DNA of 64,000 bases from Leptolyngbya ohadii IS1 (GTDB taxonomy: Bacteria > Cyanobacteriota > Cyanobacteriia > Elainellales > Elainellaceae), in NCBI RefSeq assembly GCF_002215035.1, contig NZ_NKFP01000001.1, positions 369,501-433,500 of the forward strand. The letters run 5' to 3'. The notes beneath the pieces are model-generated. The model searched no databases. It saw only the letters and a program-made list of their open reading frames with translations, and had not been told where the DNA came from. The first letter of the stretch is position 1. Each line of letters opens with the position of its first letter. Shown piece after piece: positions 9,473-19,418 of this stretch. The position numbers and the translations under genes were made by a program.

Positions 9473-11720
9473 AGCGGCTGCACAAACTCCTGCCCAGACC
9501 TCTACTGGCTTACCTCGCAGTGGGGAACGATCGCTCCTGCAACGACAGGCAATTAACTCAGAAGCGATCGAGAAAGTACCACCGATTGTGCATGAGGTGC
9601 TGCGATTTTCTGAGTCACCCACCGCCGACTTTAGCCGCATCCCGGTGACATCAAAAGCATTATCAAAGCGTGCTCCTGCTCCCCTGCCTGGTGGGATGAA
9701 ACCCCGTCCGCTGCCTTCAATTAGCTTCACAGCACCGTCCGCTCCGTCGTCGGTCAAACCTGCTCCTGTCCCCGCGATTGTTGAAAGAACAGTACCTTCG
9801 CTGGTTCCTATTTATAGATTAGCAATGGCTGAATCAGCTTCTGTTTCTGGCGATCAGTCAACCCACTCCATCAGATCATCGCTCGCAGCTGTTCGGGGAA
9901 TGAGTGCGTTGGGGTCGGGAGTTCCTCTGCCGAAACCCGTCCAGTCCCGGCTCGAATCCTCCTATGGCTATTGTCTTGATCCGGTGAGACTGCATCGCGA
10001 TCCCATTGCAGCGCAAGTTGCTGAGGCGTTTCAGGCTCAGGCGGTCACGCTGGGAGATCACATCCTGCTAGGCAGAGAGATGGGACAAAGTAGCAGTGAC
10101 TTTGTATTGGGGCACGAAGTTGCCCATGTAGTGCAGGGACGACTTCACCCCCGCAGCCGCCTTGGTCGCCCCAGCCAGCCCACCGACGCCGTAGAAATTG
10201 AGGCAAACGCAGCAGCGCTGGCGACGATGCGAGGTGAAACCATTCAGTTGCATGAAGGTGCTAGTGACGATCCACAGCTATTAGCTTGGTGGATTCTTGC
10301 CTTAATTGGTCTGGGCGTTGGGGCGGCTGTTGCAGGGGTGGCGGCATCCACAGGACACAGTACTGAAGAAAACCGCCGCCGTCAGGTGCGCGAACAGCGG
10401 AGTACGGGCGAAAATGTGCTTGCCTGGGTACCGATCGCCGGTTCCGTTCAGGACATCTGGCAGGCAGAAAGCAATCTTCAGCTCGCATTAGGTGTCGGAT
10501 TTCTCGCATTCGACGTAGCAACGTTGGGCGGCACGGGGATGCTTGTGCGGGCACTGATAAGAGTTCCAAGAGCGTCGCTGCGGGTGCTGGCAAGAGGTGC
10601 TGAGCGGGCTGCGGTTGAACAGGGCACAGAACGGACGGTGATGCGTGTGGCTGGAGAAGAAGTGACTGAAGAGGCTTTACAGCAGGCAGTTCGCCAGTCC
10701 AGTGAACGCGGCATGACCGTTAGTGCTGCTACGGCAACCGAGGAAATTTCCCGCGCCCTCTCTCAGCAAGGGGCAATGGTGTTTGCGATGGAGGGAGGTC
10801 ATGCTGTGATGTATGCTAACCGAGCCGGTCAAATCCTGAAAGTGCATGGCGGACCGCTGATCGTTCGCCTGACAGCAGATATGACAGAACAGGGAGCCGC
10901 CGCCGTCGCCCGAGGAGCAGTGGAAGGAGCCAGCCGAGAAGGTGCAGTCACAGCTTATGCAATCGTTCAGCAAGGCGCACCACTGACGCTGGAAGCTTTG
11001 GAACGAATGCCAGCGGGCTTGCGTGGAGTTGCAGAGGCAGTTTCTCGTCTTTTGTTTGGTAATCCGACCAGTTGTGGTGTGGTGCAGGGTGCGGCGATCG
11101 AAGCCAGCGGTCTTACTGCTGAGGCAATCGCTCGATTGATTCCACGCGGAGGAGCCAGCGGTCAATATATCCCGATCACGCTGGTTGATCACTGGTTGCA
11201 AACTGGGGCGGGTCGTCTGGTCGAGGGCGGGGTAGCCAAGTTAGTTTATGGAGCTGCAACTTCTACCGTGACGCAGTTTACCCTGGGGATTTTGCCGGTG
11301 TTCCTTCGTCCCGCAATTCCTGTAGTCTCCCGTCAAGGTGCAATGTCCGCAGCAAGCCCTGGACCGTCGCCCCAACCGACTGCGACAACTGCTCGTCCGC
11401 CGCACAGCTCAAGTGCCACCCGCTCAAGCACAAGTATGGATGCTGGTACTTCATCTCGAACGCCCAGCCAGCCAAGCACGACAACTCCCGGAACACCCCT
11501 ACCAGATCCGATCGCTCAACAAATGGAGCGTACCGCAGTTGAAATCATTACTCGTTGGGGCACTCGTCCTTCTACCGCCCAGGTGACAGAAATTCGTGCT
11601 GCTCTGCCAGATCTGGTTCCCGGCTGGTTTGTGCTTAATTCAGCAGCCGTTGATCAGCTTCGGGCAGCTCTGAGGCAGGGTGGCATGGATGCCGCAACGA
11701 TCGCAATGATTACCAACTGA
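9462..11720 (+). CDS. DUF4157 protein 1, putative CIS cargo
   Basis: A 752-residue modular protein. The N-terminal region has the motif SLLQRQAINSEAIEKVP, which recurs in the other two DUF4157 proteins here. A DUF4157 domain follows, with the metalloprotease-like HEVAH (H218). A short hydrophobic stretch (WWILALIGLGVGAAVAGVAA, about residues 274-293) comes next. After it is an unrecognised domain of about 300 residues with a GGHAVMYAN segment and a NPTSCGVVQG segment, possible His/Cys catalytic elements (speculative). A Ser/Thr/Pro-rich linker (about 11350-11500) precedes a short C-terminal domain. DUF4157 is the domain most tightly associated with eCIS toxins. Whether this one is enzymatically toxic cannot be told from the sequence. 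Confidence 0.82.
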   Translation: MGDKAAAQTPAQTSTGLPRSGERSLLQRQAINSEAIEKVPPIVHEVLRFSESPTADFSRIPVTSKALSKRAPAPLPGGMKPRPLPSISFTAPSAPSSVKPAPVPAIVERTVPSLVPIYRLAMAESASVSGDQSTHSIRSSLAAVRGMSALGSGVPLPKPVQSRLESSYGYCLDPVRLHRDPIAAQVAEAFQAQAVTLGDHILLGREMGQSSSDFVLGHEVAHVVQGRLHPRSRLGRPSQPTDAVEIEANAAALATMRGETIQLHEGASDDPQLLAWWILALIGLGVGAAVAGVAASTGHSTEENRRRQVREQRSTGENVLAWVPIAGSVQDIWQAESNLQLALGVGFLAFDVATLGGTGMLVRALIRVPRASLRVLARGAERAAVEQGTERTVMRVAGEEVTEEALQQAVRQSSERGMTVSAATATEEISRALSQQGAMVFAMEGGHAVMYANRAGQILKVHGGPLIVRLTADMTEQGAAAVARGAVEGASREGAVTAYAIVQQGAPLTLEALERMPAGLRGVAEAVSRLLFGNPTSCGVVQGAAIEASGLTAEAIARLIPRGGASGQYIPITLVDHWLQTGAGRLVEGGVAKLVYGAATSTVTQFTLGILPVFLRPAIPVVSRQGAMSAASPGPSPQPTATTARPPHSSSATRSSTSMDAGTSSRTPSQPSTTTPGTPLPDPIAQQMERTAVEIITRWGTRPSTAQVTEIRAALPDLVPGWFVLNSAAVDQLRAALRQGGMDAATIAMITN

Positions 11721-11975
11721 TAGCTTTCATAGAATTAGCTTTTACCAAACAGGGCATTCGTCACAGTCGTTAATTCATCTAAAACTTGCTGAATTGACCG
11801 CCGCCGCTCAAATCATTTTCAGGAACCGATCGCATGACTCATCGCCATTCCCATCAAGCCCATCGTCAATCTGCGATCGCGATGCCCTTCACTGTGCTGC
11901 TGAGGATGAACTCTAATGAACTTCAGCTCAACTCGATCAGTCAATTTACTTGGGAATTGAATGGGAGAATAGACT

Positions 11976-14135
11976 ATGAGCAATAGAACTGCATCAGAAG
12001 CAAAACAACGCCTCTTCAAAACCTCATTATTTTCCAGGGGTACCATCTTACAGCGATCGTGCAAAATCTGCGGGCAGCATAAGCCTACTGGGGACGAAGG
12101 CTATGAGGGTGCGAAACAATCGCCCCTACAACGGCGGGCAGTCAATTCAGAAGCGATCGAGGAAGTGCCGTTGATGGGGGAAGTGGGGGTGCAATCGCCC
12201 GCAATCCTCGTTCAGCCCAAGCTATCGATGAGCAGCATCAGTGATTCTAGCGAACAGGAAGCCGATCGAATTGCCGATCGGGTCGTTACACAGGTTTCTC
12301 ACCGAACCAATTCGAGTGCCGGGCAAGCAGAAGCAGAGATTCCGGCAATTGCAGGACTCAGTGAACGGGCGATCGCTTCTCAGCAGGATGTTCATCACCA
12401 GGGCTTGTCTGCCCATCTCGAACAGTCCATCCAGCAACAGCGTACCGGGGGCAGTTCTATTGCACCGGCTGTGCGACAGCCCCTGGAACAAGCCTTTGGA
12501 GCAGATTTTAGCCACATCAGAGTCCACACAGACGCAGCCGCAAATCAGCTAAATCATCAGATCGAGGCACGGGCATTTACTGTCGGTCAGGACATATTTT
12601 TCAGGCAAGGGGAGTATCGTCCTGGTAGTTCATCAGGACAGCGGCTAATTGCCCACGAATTGACTCATGTTCTGCAACAGTCGGAGTATTCAACCCCTGT
12701 GCAGCCCATGGTTCAGCGCCAGGGATGGATAGAGCGAGCAAGACGATGGGGACGGCGTGCCGAGCAATGGGGTGAACGAGCAGTTGAGCGTACCGAACGA
12801 CTTGTGGACAGGGCACAGGAAGCCGGAGAGCAGATCGTAGAAGAAGTCGAGGAAGCCTGGAATTCAGGCACAGGTGCAATTAGCTTAATTCGGTTTGATG
12901 GCAGTCGGGTTGAGCTGGTTGGAACTCCTGGTTACAGCGCAAGGGCAGTTTCGGGGTTAATGCCAATCCATCCTGATGCCGGAGGAGTGGACTATACCCG
13001 ACCAGAGCATCAGAACGTTCCCTTGAAGGGTCCGATTCCGGAAGGCGACTACTACGTCAATCCCAGCGAAGTCGAAAGCAATCCGCCGATGAGCTTTAAC
13101 ACCACTGCATGGGGACGCTATCGAACTCGGCTGCATGGCTCAATCGTTACAGATATAGAGCGGCGATTGACAACAGAACGGACGGGTGGATTCTATCTTC
13201 ACCAGGACGCCAACCACAATGGCACAGCAGGCTGCATTGGCATTTGGAATGCAGGAGATAACCAGCGCATTCATGATTTAATTCGCAGCAACAGCAGTCG
13301 AATTCCTGTACAGGTGCGCTATCCCAGTAGCAGTCCAACTCCCAGTACTTCGACACCAACGCCAACAACAGCTCCGCCCCCAGCCCGTTCTGCCCCCAGA
13401 CGACGTAGGACAAGAGAATCCGTCAGTCGATCGCCTATGCCATTGACAAACGCCGGGAGAATCACTCCAATCCCCAGGATGATGCCAGGATACGAGATGA
13501 TTCAGCGAAACGGCGGTGCCCCACCTGCTGCCGCTCCTGCCAATCACTTTCTGGTGCAGGCGGGAATCGATCGACTCCAGGCTGACTCTGCTCGTTATGG
13601 GGTTCATCAATTTCCCGCAGACTATTACGACACAATTTCCCGCCATTTGTTTGAAGTTGCCCTGCAACATACGCGCCGGAATTATGGCGAAGCGTTTAGC
13701 CTCTTGGATGATGTCTCCGATGGAGATCATGGGTTCGCGTATCAACGAGAATATGTGCGATTGGTGGGCACGGATAGCGCGAACGGGTGGGACAAAGTGC
13801 GGCATTTCACCTATACCGCTTATTTACAGTACACTAGCGGGGGATTTCTGTTACCAGAAGGGTTTACCTACGGTAAGGAAATCTGGGATGCGGTTGAAAA
13901 CCTGTTTGGGGGTGATCCAGAGGGCTATAGCATTCCAGATATTCGAGCTGATAATCGGGGGGAAGCATTTGCCGAAGAAATGCGGACTCGTGAACTGCGC
14001 GAGCGCCGCCCTAGAGGTCCAGCGGTTCCTGCTCCTGTGTTTCCAGCAACAGGTTTTGGTGCGGGCGGTGGGTTCAGAGGCATCATGGATCGCGATCGCC
14101 GCCGATTTATGCAGAGCCTACAAGGAGGACGGTAA
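11976..14135 (+). CDS. DUF4157 protein 2 with L,D-transpeptidase-like domain, putative CIS cargo
   Basis: A 719-residue protein. The leader contains SPLQRRAVNSEAIEEVP, then an extended DUF4157 domain (PLEQAFGADFSHIRVHTD ... HELTH, H227/E228/H231). A charged coiled region around residues 250-290 follows. The central domain (about 300-450) has PLKGPIPEGDYYV and GGFYLHQD followed by GTAGCIGI, giving H409 and C420; this resembles L,D-transpeptidase/DUF2778 (Tlde1-like) active sites. A Thr/Pro-rich linker leads to an unrecognised C-terminal domain (about 530-719). A peptidoglycan-directed effector is a reasonable inference. The start is supported by GGGAGA 8 nt upstream. Confidence 0.82.
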   Translation: MSNRTASEAKQRLFKTSLFSRGTILQRSCKICGQHKPTGDEGYEGAKQSPLQRRAVNSEAIEEVPLMGEVGVQSPAILVQPKLSMSSISDSSEQEADRIADRVVTQVSHRTNSSAGQAEAEIPAIAGLSERAIASQQDVHHQGLSAHLEQSIQQQRTGGSSIAPAVRQPLEQAFGADFSHIRVHTDAAANQLNHQIEARAFTVGQDIFFRQGEYRPGSSSGQRLIAHELTHVLQQSEYSTPVQPMVQRQGWIERARRWGRRAEQWGERAVERTERLVDRAQEAGEQIVEEVEEAWNSGTGAISLIRFDGSRVELVGTPGYSARAVSGLMPIHPDAGGVDYTRPEHQNVPLKGPIPEGDYYVNPSEVESNPPMSFNTTAWGRYRTRLHGSIVTDIERRLTTERTGGFYLHQDANHNGTAGCIGIWNAGDNQRIHDLIRSNSSRIPVQVRYPSSSPTPSTSTPTPTTAPPPARSAPRRRRTRESVSRSPMPLTNAGRITPIPRMMPGYEMIQRNGGAPPAAAPANHFLVQAGIDRLQADSARYGVHQFPADYYDTISRHLFEVALQHTRRNYGEAFSLLDDVSDGDHGFAYQREYVRLVGTDSANGWDKVRHFTYTAYLQYTSGGFLLPEGFTYGKEIWDAVENLFGGDPEGYSIPDIRADNRGEAFAEEMRTRELRERRPRGPAVPAPVFPATGFGAGGGFRGIMDRDRRRFMQSLQGGR

Positions 14136-14361
14136 GCCCCTAAACTGCTGAGCCATTGCGGGGAAGAAGCGATTTCAGCGACAGGCATATTCGCCTCGCT
14201 AACCGCTGCAAGAATACCTGACGTTTATGCAATCGCGCATGCCGCAGCCGTAGCCTTAGAATCAAGTACTTGAATTCATCCTGGCTCTGTTAATCGTCTT
14301 GTCGAATCGTCTCTCGGATCATCAACTGTATATTCTCTCGTTCTTGAATAGGAGTATTCCC

Positions 14362-14520
14362 ATGTTCTTCTTCCATTTCGTTGCTTCAGTTCTGCAAATC
14401 CTGTTGTTTACGCTGCTTGCCGGGTTTGTGCTGGGTTTTTTTGGGCAGGAGTTTAAGCTGGCAAAGGCAGCCCAGATTGAAGGGAATTCAGAAGCAGCCG
14501 GGACAAATAAAAATCAGTAG
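14362..14520 (+). CDS. Small membrane protein (52 aa)
   Basis: A short reading frame with a good AGGAG (14350-14354) 7 nt before the ATG. The first 30 residues form one hydrophobic span (FVASVLQILLFTLLAGFVLG) and the tail is polar. It lies between two DUF4157 cargo-type genes. A membrane-bound accessory or immunity-type role is conceivable from position only. An alternative longer frame starting at 14299 lacks a ribosome-binding site. Confidence 0.55.
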   Translation: MFFFHFVASVLQILLFTLLAGFVLGFFGQEFKLAKAAQIEGNSEAAGTNKNQ

Positions 14521-14647
14521 CCTGAACCACAAACTGCAATCCCAGACGCTCCGAGAAAGTACAGTTTCACAAGTTTAAGCTGCGCCAGTTAAATTGCCTG
14601 GTAGAGTTGAGCATAAAGCAGTTTTGTTCTTTTCCAGGCTCGATCGT

Positions 14648-17600
14648 ATGATTTCCTCCACGCCTCAGTTCGATCGCCAGAGCAAGCGCCAGAATCAGCA
14701 GAATACCGATGCTGCGTCTGTCCGTCCGTTTTCGCTGCGGCATAGGGCAATTCATTCTGAACCGATCGCCGATGAGCTGCCATTCATTCAGCCAAAGCTG
14801 ATGATCGGTACGCCGGGCGATCGCTATGAGCAGGAAGCCGATCGCGTTGCGGCTGAGGTTGTTTCCCAAATTACAGCCCCCCAGTCCCGCCCTTATGCTC
14901 CGGCTATCTCCGCCAAACCAGAAAAAGAGGAAACCGTTCAGCCTTTTTCCACTGCCGCAGTCGCTCTGGCAGAATCAGCGAATGACGTTCCAACCTTAGC
15001 TTCTGCCCTTCAGCAGGCACAGCCCAGCGGTTCTCCCCTGCCGCCCTCGGTTCGGACACCGCTAGAGCAGGCATTTGCTGCCGACTTCAGCCACGTGAAA
15101 GTGCATACTGATGCCCAATCGCACCAGTTAAACCAGTCCCTCAGTGCCCGTGCCTTCACCTATCGCCAGAATATCTTCTTTCGTCAGGGTGCATACAGTC
15201 CCACCCATCCGGCAGGGCAACAGCTGCTCGCCCATGAGCTAACCCATGTGGTGCAGCAGACGGGCAGAGGACGAGCGCCCCAGCCTCAAACTGCCGCACC
15301 TGCGATCGCCCCCGCCCCTGAAGCGCTGATTCAACGCGCTTTAATTGACACAGCAAAGGTCTACCACGAGCCGGGAGACTATGCAAACCAGTTGGGGGAT
15401 ACAAACAGTCCTGCCAGGAAGATGATTGCCGAAATCAATAAGAATGATGTCCTGTGGACTGAAGCCCGCCAGAAAGCCTTATTGCTTGGCAATAATAGTC
15501 AAGTTCTACACACTGCGGCATTGGGAACGTTCGCCAAAGCACTGGAAAATCTCTACAGCATCACTCAGCAGATTCAGGAAAAGACAGACTATCAGCGGTT
15601 CCTCAAATACACGATCGATAAGCTGATTGGGCAGAAAAAGATCACTACAGAGTTATGTAAAAGTATTGTCAGCAGCTTTGGCATCGAAGTAGACAAGCTG
15701 AACGACCCGCACCAATATACCGATGAGCGACTCTCGCTGCTGCTCAAACAGGAGCATCCTGACACATCACCAATGAAGACGTTGACCGGGGTGCTGGGTC
15801 AGCCCGCTCCGGGGAAAGCCAGTGCTTTGAACTCCGTCAATAAAAGGCTGCAAGATTTTGCCGAGAAATCCAGCACTGAAAAGCTGGACTTTTTGGAATC
15901 GTCTGAGTCCAAGGCTTCCAAGGTCTCTGGAGCATTGAAGTTTATCAACAGCTACGGTGTCTCTGCAATCACTGCCAACACGCAGGTTCCTATCCTGCAT
16001 GCCAACAAAAAAGACAACCTGAATGCATTCAAAAGCCGACCTCGCCCCGAATTACTGCCTAACCAAACTGGCTATGTGATCAACGCTGCTGCCGTTGCAA
16101 AACGCGGCGACCCCAATTTATTTGCCAAGCAATACCGCGATGATGCGCTGGATAGCGTTCCTAAAACAGAGATTGCCGATCGCATGGGGCTAGTACTGGG
16201 AATTAATTTGTTTGAGACGATCGCAACAGACAAAAACAAGAAAAGCGTCAACCAGGCAGTAGAGAAGGTTGAGCTGCTGAATGAGCTGCCGATGGCGGTC
16301 ATGGGATTCACCTGGAGACCGACCTGGGTACAGAAAGACAGCAAGGGCAAGCTCACGAATTCGTCTGTAGGATCGGATGCCCTGAATTTGGCGTACAACA
16401 ATCTCACCCCTATGGAAAAGGTGATCGTCACCCGATATGAACGCCGCTCGGTGCTGGGTGGACAAAGCTACATTCCCTACGGCACGATCCGCGATCAGAT
16501 TACAGTTAGCCAGTTCACCCAGGATCTGGTCGATCTGTTGAGCAAACACAATCAGCGCGTCTATATTCACAATGCCGACGATGACGCGCCGGATATCAAA
16601 ACGCCCTTGACCGCTGAAAAAAACACCCCTGGCGTGTTCAGCCGCTATGACCAGATCCTCCTGGCACTGGAACACCATCCGCTGCTGCTGGTGGGAGGCT
16701 ATGAGTTCCGGCTGGGACAGGGCAAAGAGCTGCTCAACCCCGAAGATCCGGGTCACTTCCTCACTTATCTTGCGGATATTTTGAACAAAGCTATCCGTAA
16801 AGCCCTCGTCAGCGGCTTAGCAGTTTATCCCACTGAACCCAACCTGCTGATCAAAGCCTATCAGCAGAAAAAAGAAGGCGAAACAAAAGATTTCAATCTG
16901 TTTGGTAACGAGACGCTGTTTCAGGGAGATTTGAGCAGTCGCAGTTTCAAGCCCGGACAAACGCTCTGGGGTAACCGATCGGCAGAAGGGCGGGCATTGC
17001 GGAAAAACCTCCTGGCAGCACACAATGTTTCAGGAACCAATGCTCCGAAGCAGGTTCTCTACCGTCCCGAAGCCGCCGTTGCCACCGATCCGACTCGCTT
17101 CAACCTGTCTAACTCAGCTCGCCTTCCTGAACAGCACAGCGGTAACCGCGAGGAAGAACCCCCCGCCACCTTTGAGGCAATGCGGGAAGGACGTGCCCGA
17201 AAAGACACTCCAGAAAACACGCGCAAAGACTTCATTGCCCAGGTTCTTATTGATGTAGTCTTGCAAAATCAGTCGATGGCCGATCGCCGCACCTTTGCTC
17301 GCGAAGTGGGAGATGCGCTGAAGCTCCAGCAGCTTCCTGAAACGGCAGCGACGATCCTGGAACAGCAACCTGACTTGAAGCACTTAACCGAGTCAGAGCT
17401 AGCTGCCATCATGATTCACAACAACCTGATCCAGCAAACGATTTTTGAGCTGGCAGGTGTGAGCTATAAAGACTACCGCGATCGATTACGCTTTGTCCTG
17501 AACAAGGCAGAAGAAAACGACAAGCTCAACCAGATCGCCGTCACCGTAGACCGCACTGGCGCAACGCCGCTCGTTACCTACAGCAAACCCAACCCCGACG

Positions 17601-17932
17601 GCGAAGGTTTTGTTCCGGCAGTCCTGCCCAATACGCAAAAGCTCAAACCGCAACTGGCTGATCAGGTTGATAAGATGGTTCAAGTCGTGGTTACCGAGCT
17701 AAAAGGACTGAAAATTAACGATAAAGACTTCTGGGAGGTCTTGAAACAGACGATGGATCAGATCTATCTGCGCGTCGAGGCACCGAAGGAGCTACCGAAA
17801 AAAGAGCTGCCGTCTGCCGAAACGTTATCACAGCCCAAAGAAGCGGCAATCGCTCAAAACTCTGTCCTTACTGCCTTTTATCCCGTATGGAATCATCTGA
17901 AGGCGATTATCTGGAAATCCTCCAACTCCTAG
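14648..17932 (+). CDS. DUF4157 protein 3, large putative CIS cargo
   Basis: A 1094-residue protein. N-terminus: FSLRHRAIHSEPIADELP, then the canonical DUF4157 entry QPKLMIGTPGDRYEQEADRV, and the domain core with HELTH (H196). After it lies a long region (about residues 250-1090) that I cannot assign. It is mostly helical, with an acidic cluster HNADDDAPD near residue 645 and the segment MGFTWRPTWV near 560. ATG 14648 was preferred to an upstream TTG at 14594. It overlaps the next gene by 46 nt. The domain layout (N-terminal DUF4157, unique C-terminus) fits an eCIS payload. Confidence 0.8.
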   Translation: MISSTPQFDRQSKRQNQQNTDAASVRPFSLRHRAIHSEPIADELPFIQPKLMIGTPGDRYEQEADRVAAEVVSQITAPQSRPYAPAISAKPEKEETVQPFSTAAVALAESANDVPTLASALQQAQPSGSPLPPSVRTPLEQAFAADFSHVKVHTDAQSHQLNQSLSARAFTYRQNIFFRQGAYSPTHPAGQQLLAHELTHVVQQTGRGRAPQPQTAAPAIAPAPEALIQRALIDTAKVYHEPGDYANQLGDTNSPARKMIAEINKNDVLWTEARQKALLLGNNSQVLHTAALGTFAKALENLYSITQQIQEKTDYQRFLKYTIDKLIGQKKITTELCKSIVSSFGIEVDKLNDPHQYTDERLSLLLKQEHPDTSPMKTLTGVLGQPAPGKASALNSVNKRLQDFAEKSSTEKLDFLESSESKASKVSGALKFINSYGVSAITANTQVPILHANKKDNLNAFKSRPRPELLPNQTGYVINAAAVAKRGDPNLFAKQYRDDALDSVPKTEIADRMGLVLGINLFETIATDKNKKSVNQAVEKVELLNELPMAVMGFTWRPTWVQKDSKGKLTNSSVGSDALNLAYNNLTPMEKVIVTRYERRSVLGGQSYIPYGTIRDQITVSQFTQDLVDLLSKHNQRVYIHNADDDAPDIKTPLTAEKNTPGVFSRYDQILLALEHHPLLLVGGYEFRLGQGKELLNPEDPGHFLTYLADILNKAIRKALVSGLAVYPTEPNLLIKAYQQKKEGETKDFNLFGNETLFQGDLSSRSFKPGQTLWGNRSAEGRALRKNLLAAHNVSGTNAPKQVLYRPEAAVATDPTRFNLSNSARLPEQHSGNREEEPPATFEAMREGRARKDTPENTRKDFIAQVLIDVVLQNQSMADRRTFAREVGDALKLQQLPETAATILEQQPDLKHLTESELAAIMIHNNLIQQTIFELAGVSYKDYRDRLRFVLNKAEENDKLNQIAVTVDRTGATPLVTYSKPNPDGEGFVPAVLPNTQKLKPQLADQVDKMVQVVVTELKGLKINDKDFWEVLKQTMDQIYLRVEAPKELPKKELPSAETLSQPKEAAIAQNSVLTAFYPVWNHLKAIIWKSSNS

Positions 17933-19356
17933 AAGCAGGCGATACCGACTTGGCGTTTGTCGCCGAAGAGATGGCACGGGAACGGGGCGATTTACGGGGG
18001 GTGCTGCTGAGCATGCTCTATGACACACCATCAGCAGAGACATGGGAACGCCTGATTGCCGCTGTGGACGAATGGGAAGAGGATGAGATTCCAGCCGCTT
18101 TGACCCAGGTGCAGGCTGCGCTGGATCGCTGGTCTGACATTCTGAGAACCGCACCCGCCCACTGGTGGAATCAGGCGCAAACCACACCGCCGATCGCCTG
18201 GTCGATTGTTCGGGCACTGATCGTCAACACTTTGGAGCATGACTATGAACCCTGTGAAAATGCATCCAGTCTGGCAGCGCTGACCATCATTGATGTCGAA
18301 AACACACTCGTGTCGCTAGAAGATCTCCAGGCAGCGACCTCTCTGACGCACCTGCGCTATCTCTTTGCGATCGACGATTCCTTTGTGCGGCAGGAGCAAT
18401 TAGACAAAATTGGGGTACTGCATCGCCTCCGATCGCTGACGTTAACCATTTCCCAAAGCCCAGACCTGACTTGGCTAAAGGGCTTGTCAGAACTGCGATC
18501 GCTCTCACTCACCTTTGCAATTCGTCAGGCACACCGCCTTAATCTGTCTGTACTGTCGCAGCTCACACATCTGGAGCATCTGACGCTAGCCAACGAATTC
18601 GAGCCGCTGCCGTCGCTGGAGTCGATCGCCGCCCTGCCACTCAAAAGCCTGACGCTCAAACGGTTGCCGATTGCAATCCAACCCCTGGTTACCCTGTCTC
18701 AGCTTCAGCAGATAGATTTGTCTGACGTACCGCAGTGGCTCACGGGCGATCGCTTTCCGGCAACACTGACGACAGTACAGCTTCATGATGTGCAGGGCAT
18801 GACCTCGCTAGACAGCTTCTCAGATGCAGCAGGCTTGCAGACACTCCAGGTGTTTCGATCGCCCGACCTGAATGATATCAGTGCCCTCAGCCGCTTTCCA
18901 ACACTGCAAATGCTCGTGCTAGAAGACACCGCCCTCAGCACGATCGCCAATCTGGATCAGGCAGCATCGCTGGCAGATCTGCGGCTGCACGCGAATCAAT
19001 ACCTCACGGGTATCCAGGGTCACCTCCCGCAGCTATCGCTCCAGCAGCTCGTGATCGCGCAATCTCCTTTGCTCACCGATATATCGGGGGTGGGGTCGCT
19101 GCGGCGTTTAAACAGGCTGCTGCTAAGTCGGCTGGATCAGCTCAGCGATCTGGCTCCACTCAGCCACCTCATCGAGTTGGAAGAGTTAGTCTTGGAACAG
19201 TGTCCTGAAGTGCAATCGATCGCGGCAATTGCTTCTCTCACAGCCCTCCAGCGGCTCTATATTTCGCAGTGCCCGGGGTTAAGCGATGCCGAGATTTTTA
19301 GCACGCTCGCCGCACTCAACGCTGCCGTCTACCTGGATGGACAGTGGATCACATAG
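17887..19356 (+). CDS. Leucine-rich-repeat protein
   Basis: A 489-residue soluble protein. The first approx. 130 residues form an acidic helical domain (LEAGDTDLAFVAEEMARERG). The rest consists of about a dozen irregular leucine-rich repeats of 20-25 residues (for example LRSLTLTISQSPDLTWLKGL, LQTLQVFRSPDLNDISALSR, LRRLNRLLLSRLDQLSDLAPL). The start overlaps the preceding DUF4157 gene by 46 nt, so it is co-transcribed with the cargo. LRR proteins bind other proteins; an adaptor, immunity or regulatory partner is possible. It is followed by a convergent gene. Confidence 0.8.
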   Translation: MESSEGDYLEILQLLEAGDTDLAFVAEEMARERGDLRGVLLSMLYDTPSAETWERLIAAVDEWEEDEIPAALTQVQAALDRWSDILRTAPAHWWNQAQTTPPIAWSIVRALIVNTLEHDYEPCENASSLAALTIIDVENTLVSLEDLQAATSLTHLRYLFAIDDSFVRQEQLDKIGVLHRLRSLTLTISQSPDLTWLKGLSELRSLSLTFAIRQAHRLNLSVLSQLTHLEHLTLANEFEPLPSLESIAALPLKSLTLKRLPIAIQPLVTLSQLQQIDLSDVPQWLTGDRFPATLTTVQLHDVQGMTSLDSFSDAAGLQTLQVFRSPDLNDISALSRFPTLQMLVLEDTALSTIANLDQAASLADLRLHANQYLTGIQGHLPQLSLQQLVIAQSPLLTDISGVGSLRRLNRLLLSRLDQLSDLAPLSHLIELEELVLEQCPEVQSIAAIASLTALQRLYISQCPGLSDAEIFSTLAALNAAVYLDGQWIT

Positions 19357-19418
19357 CGTCGTCCAACCTGACTCGGTACCTTACCTGCTTTAGAACTTGT
19401 CCAGGACTACTATTGGCT

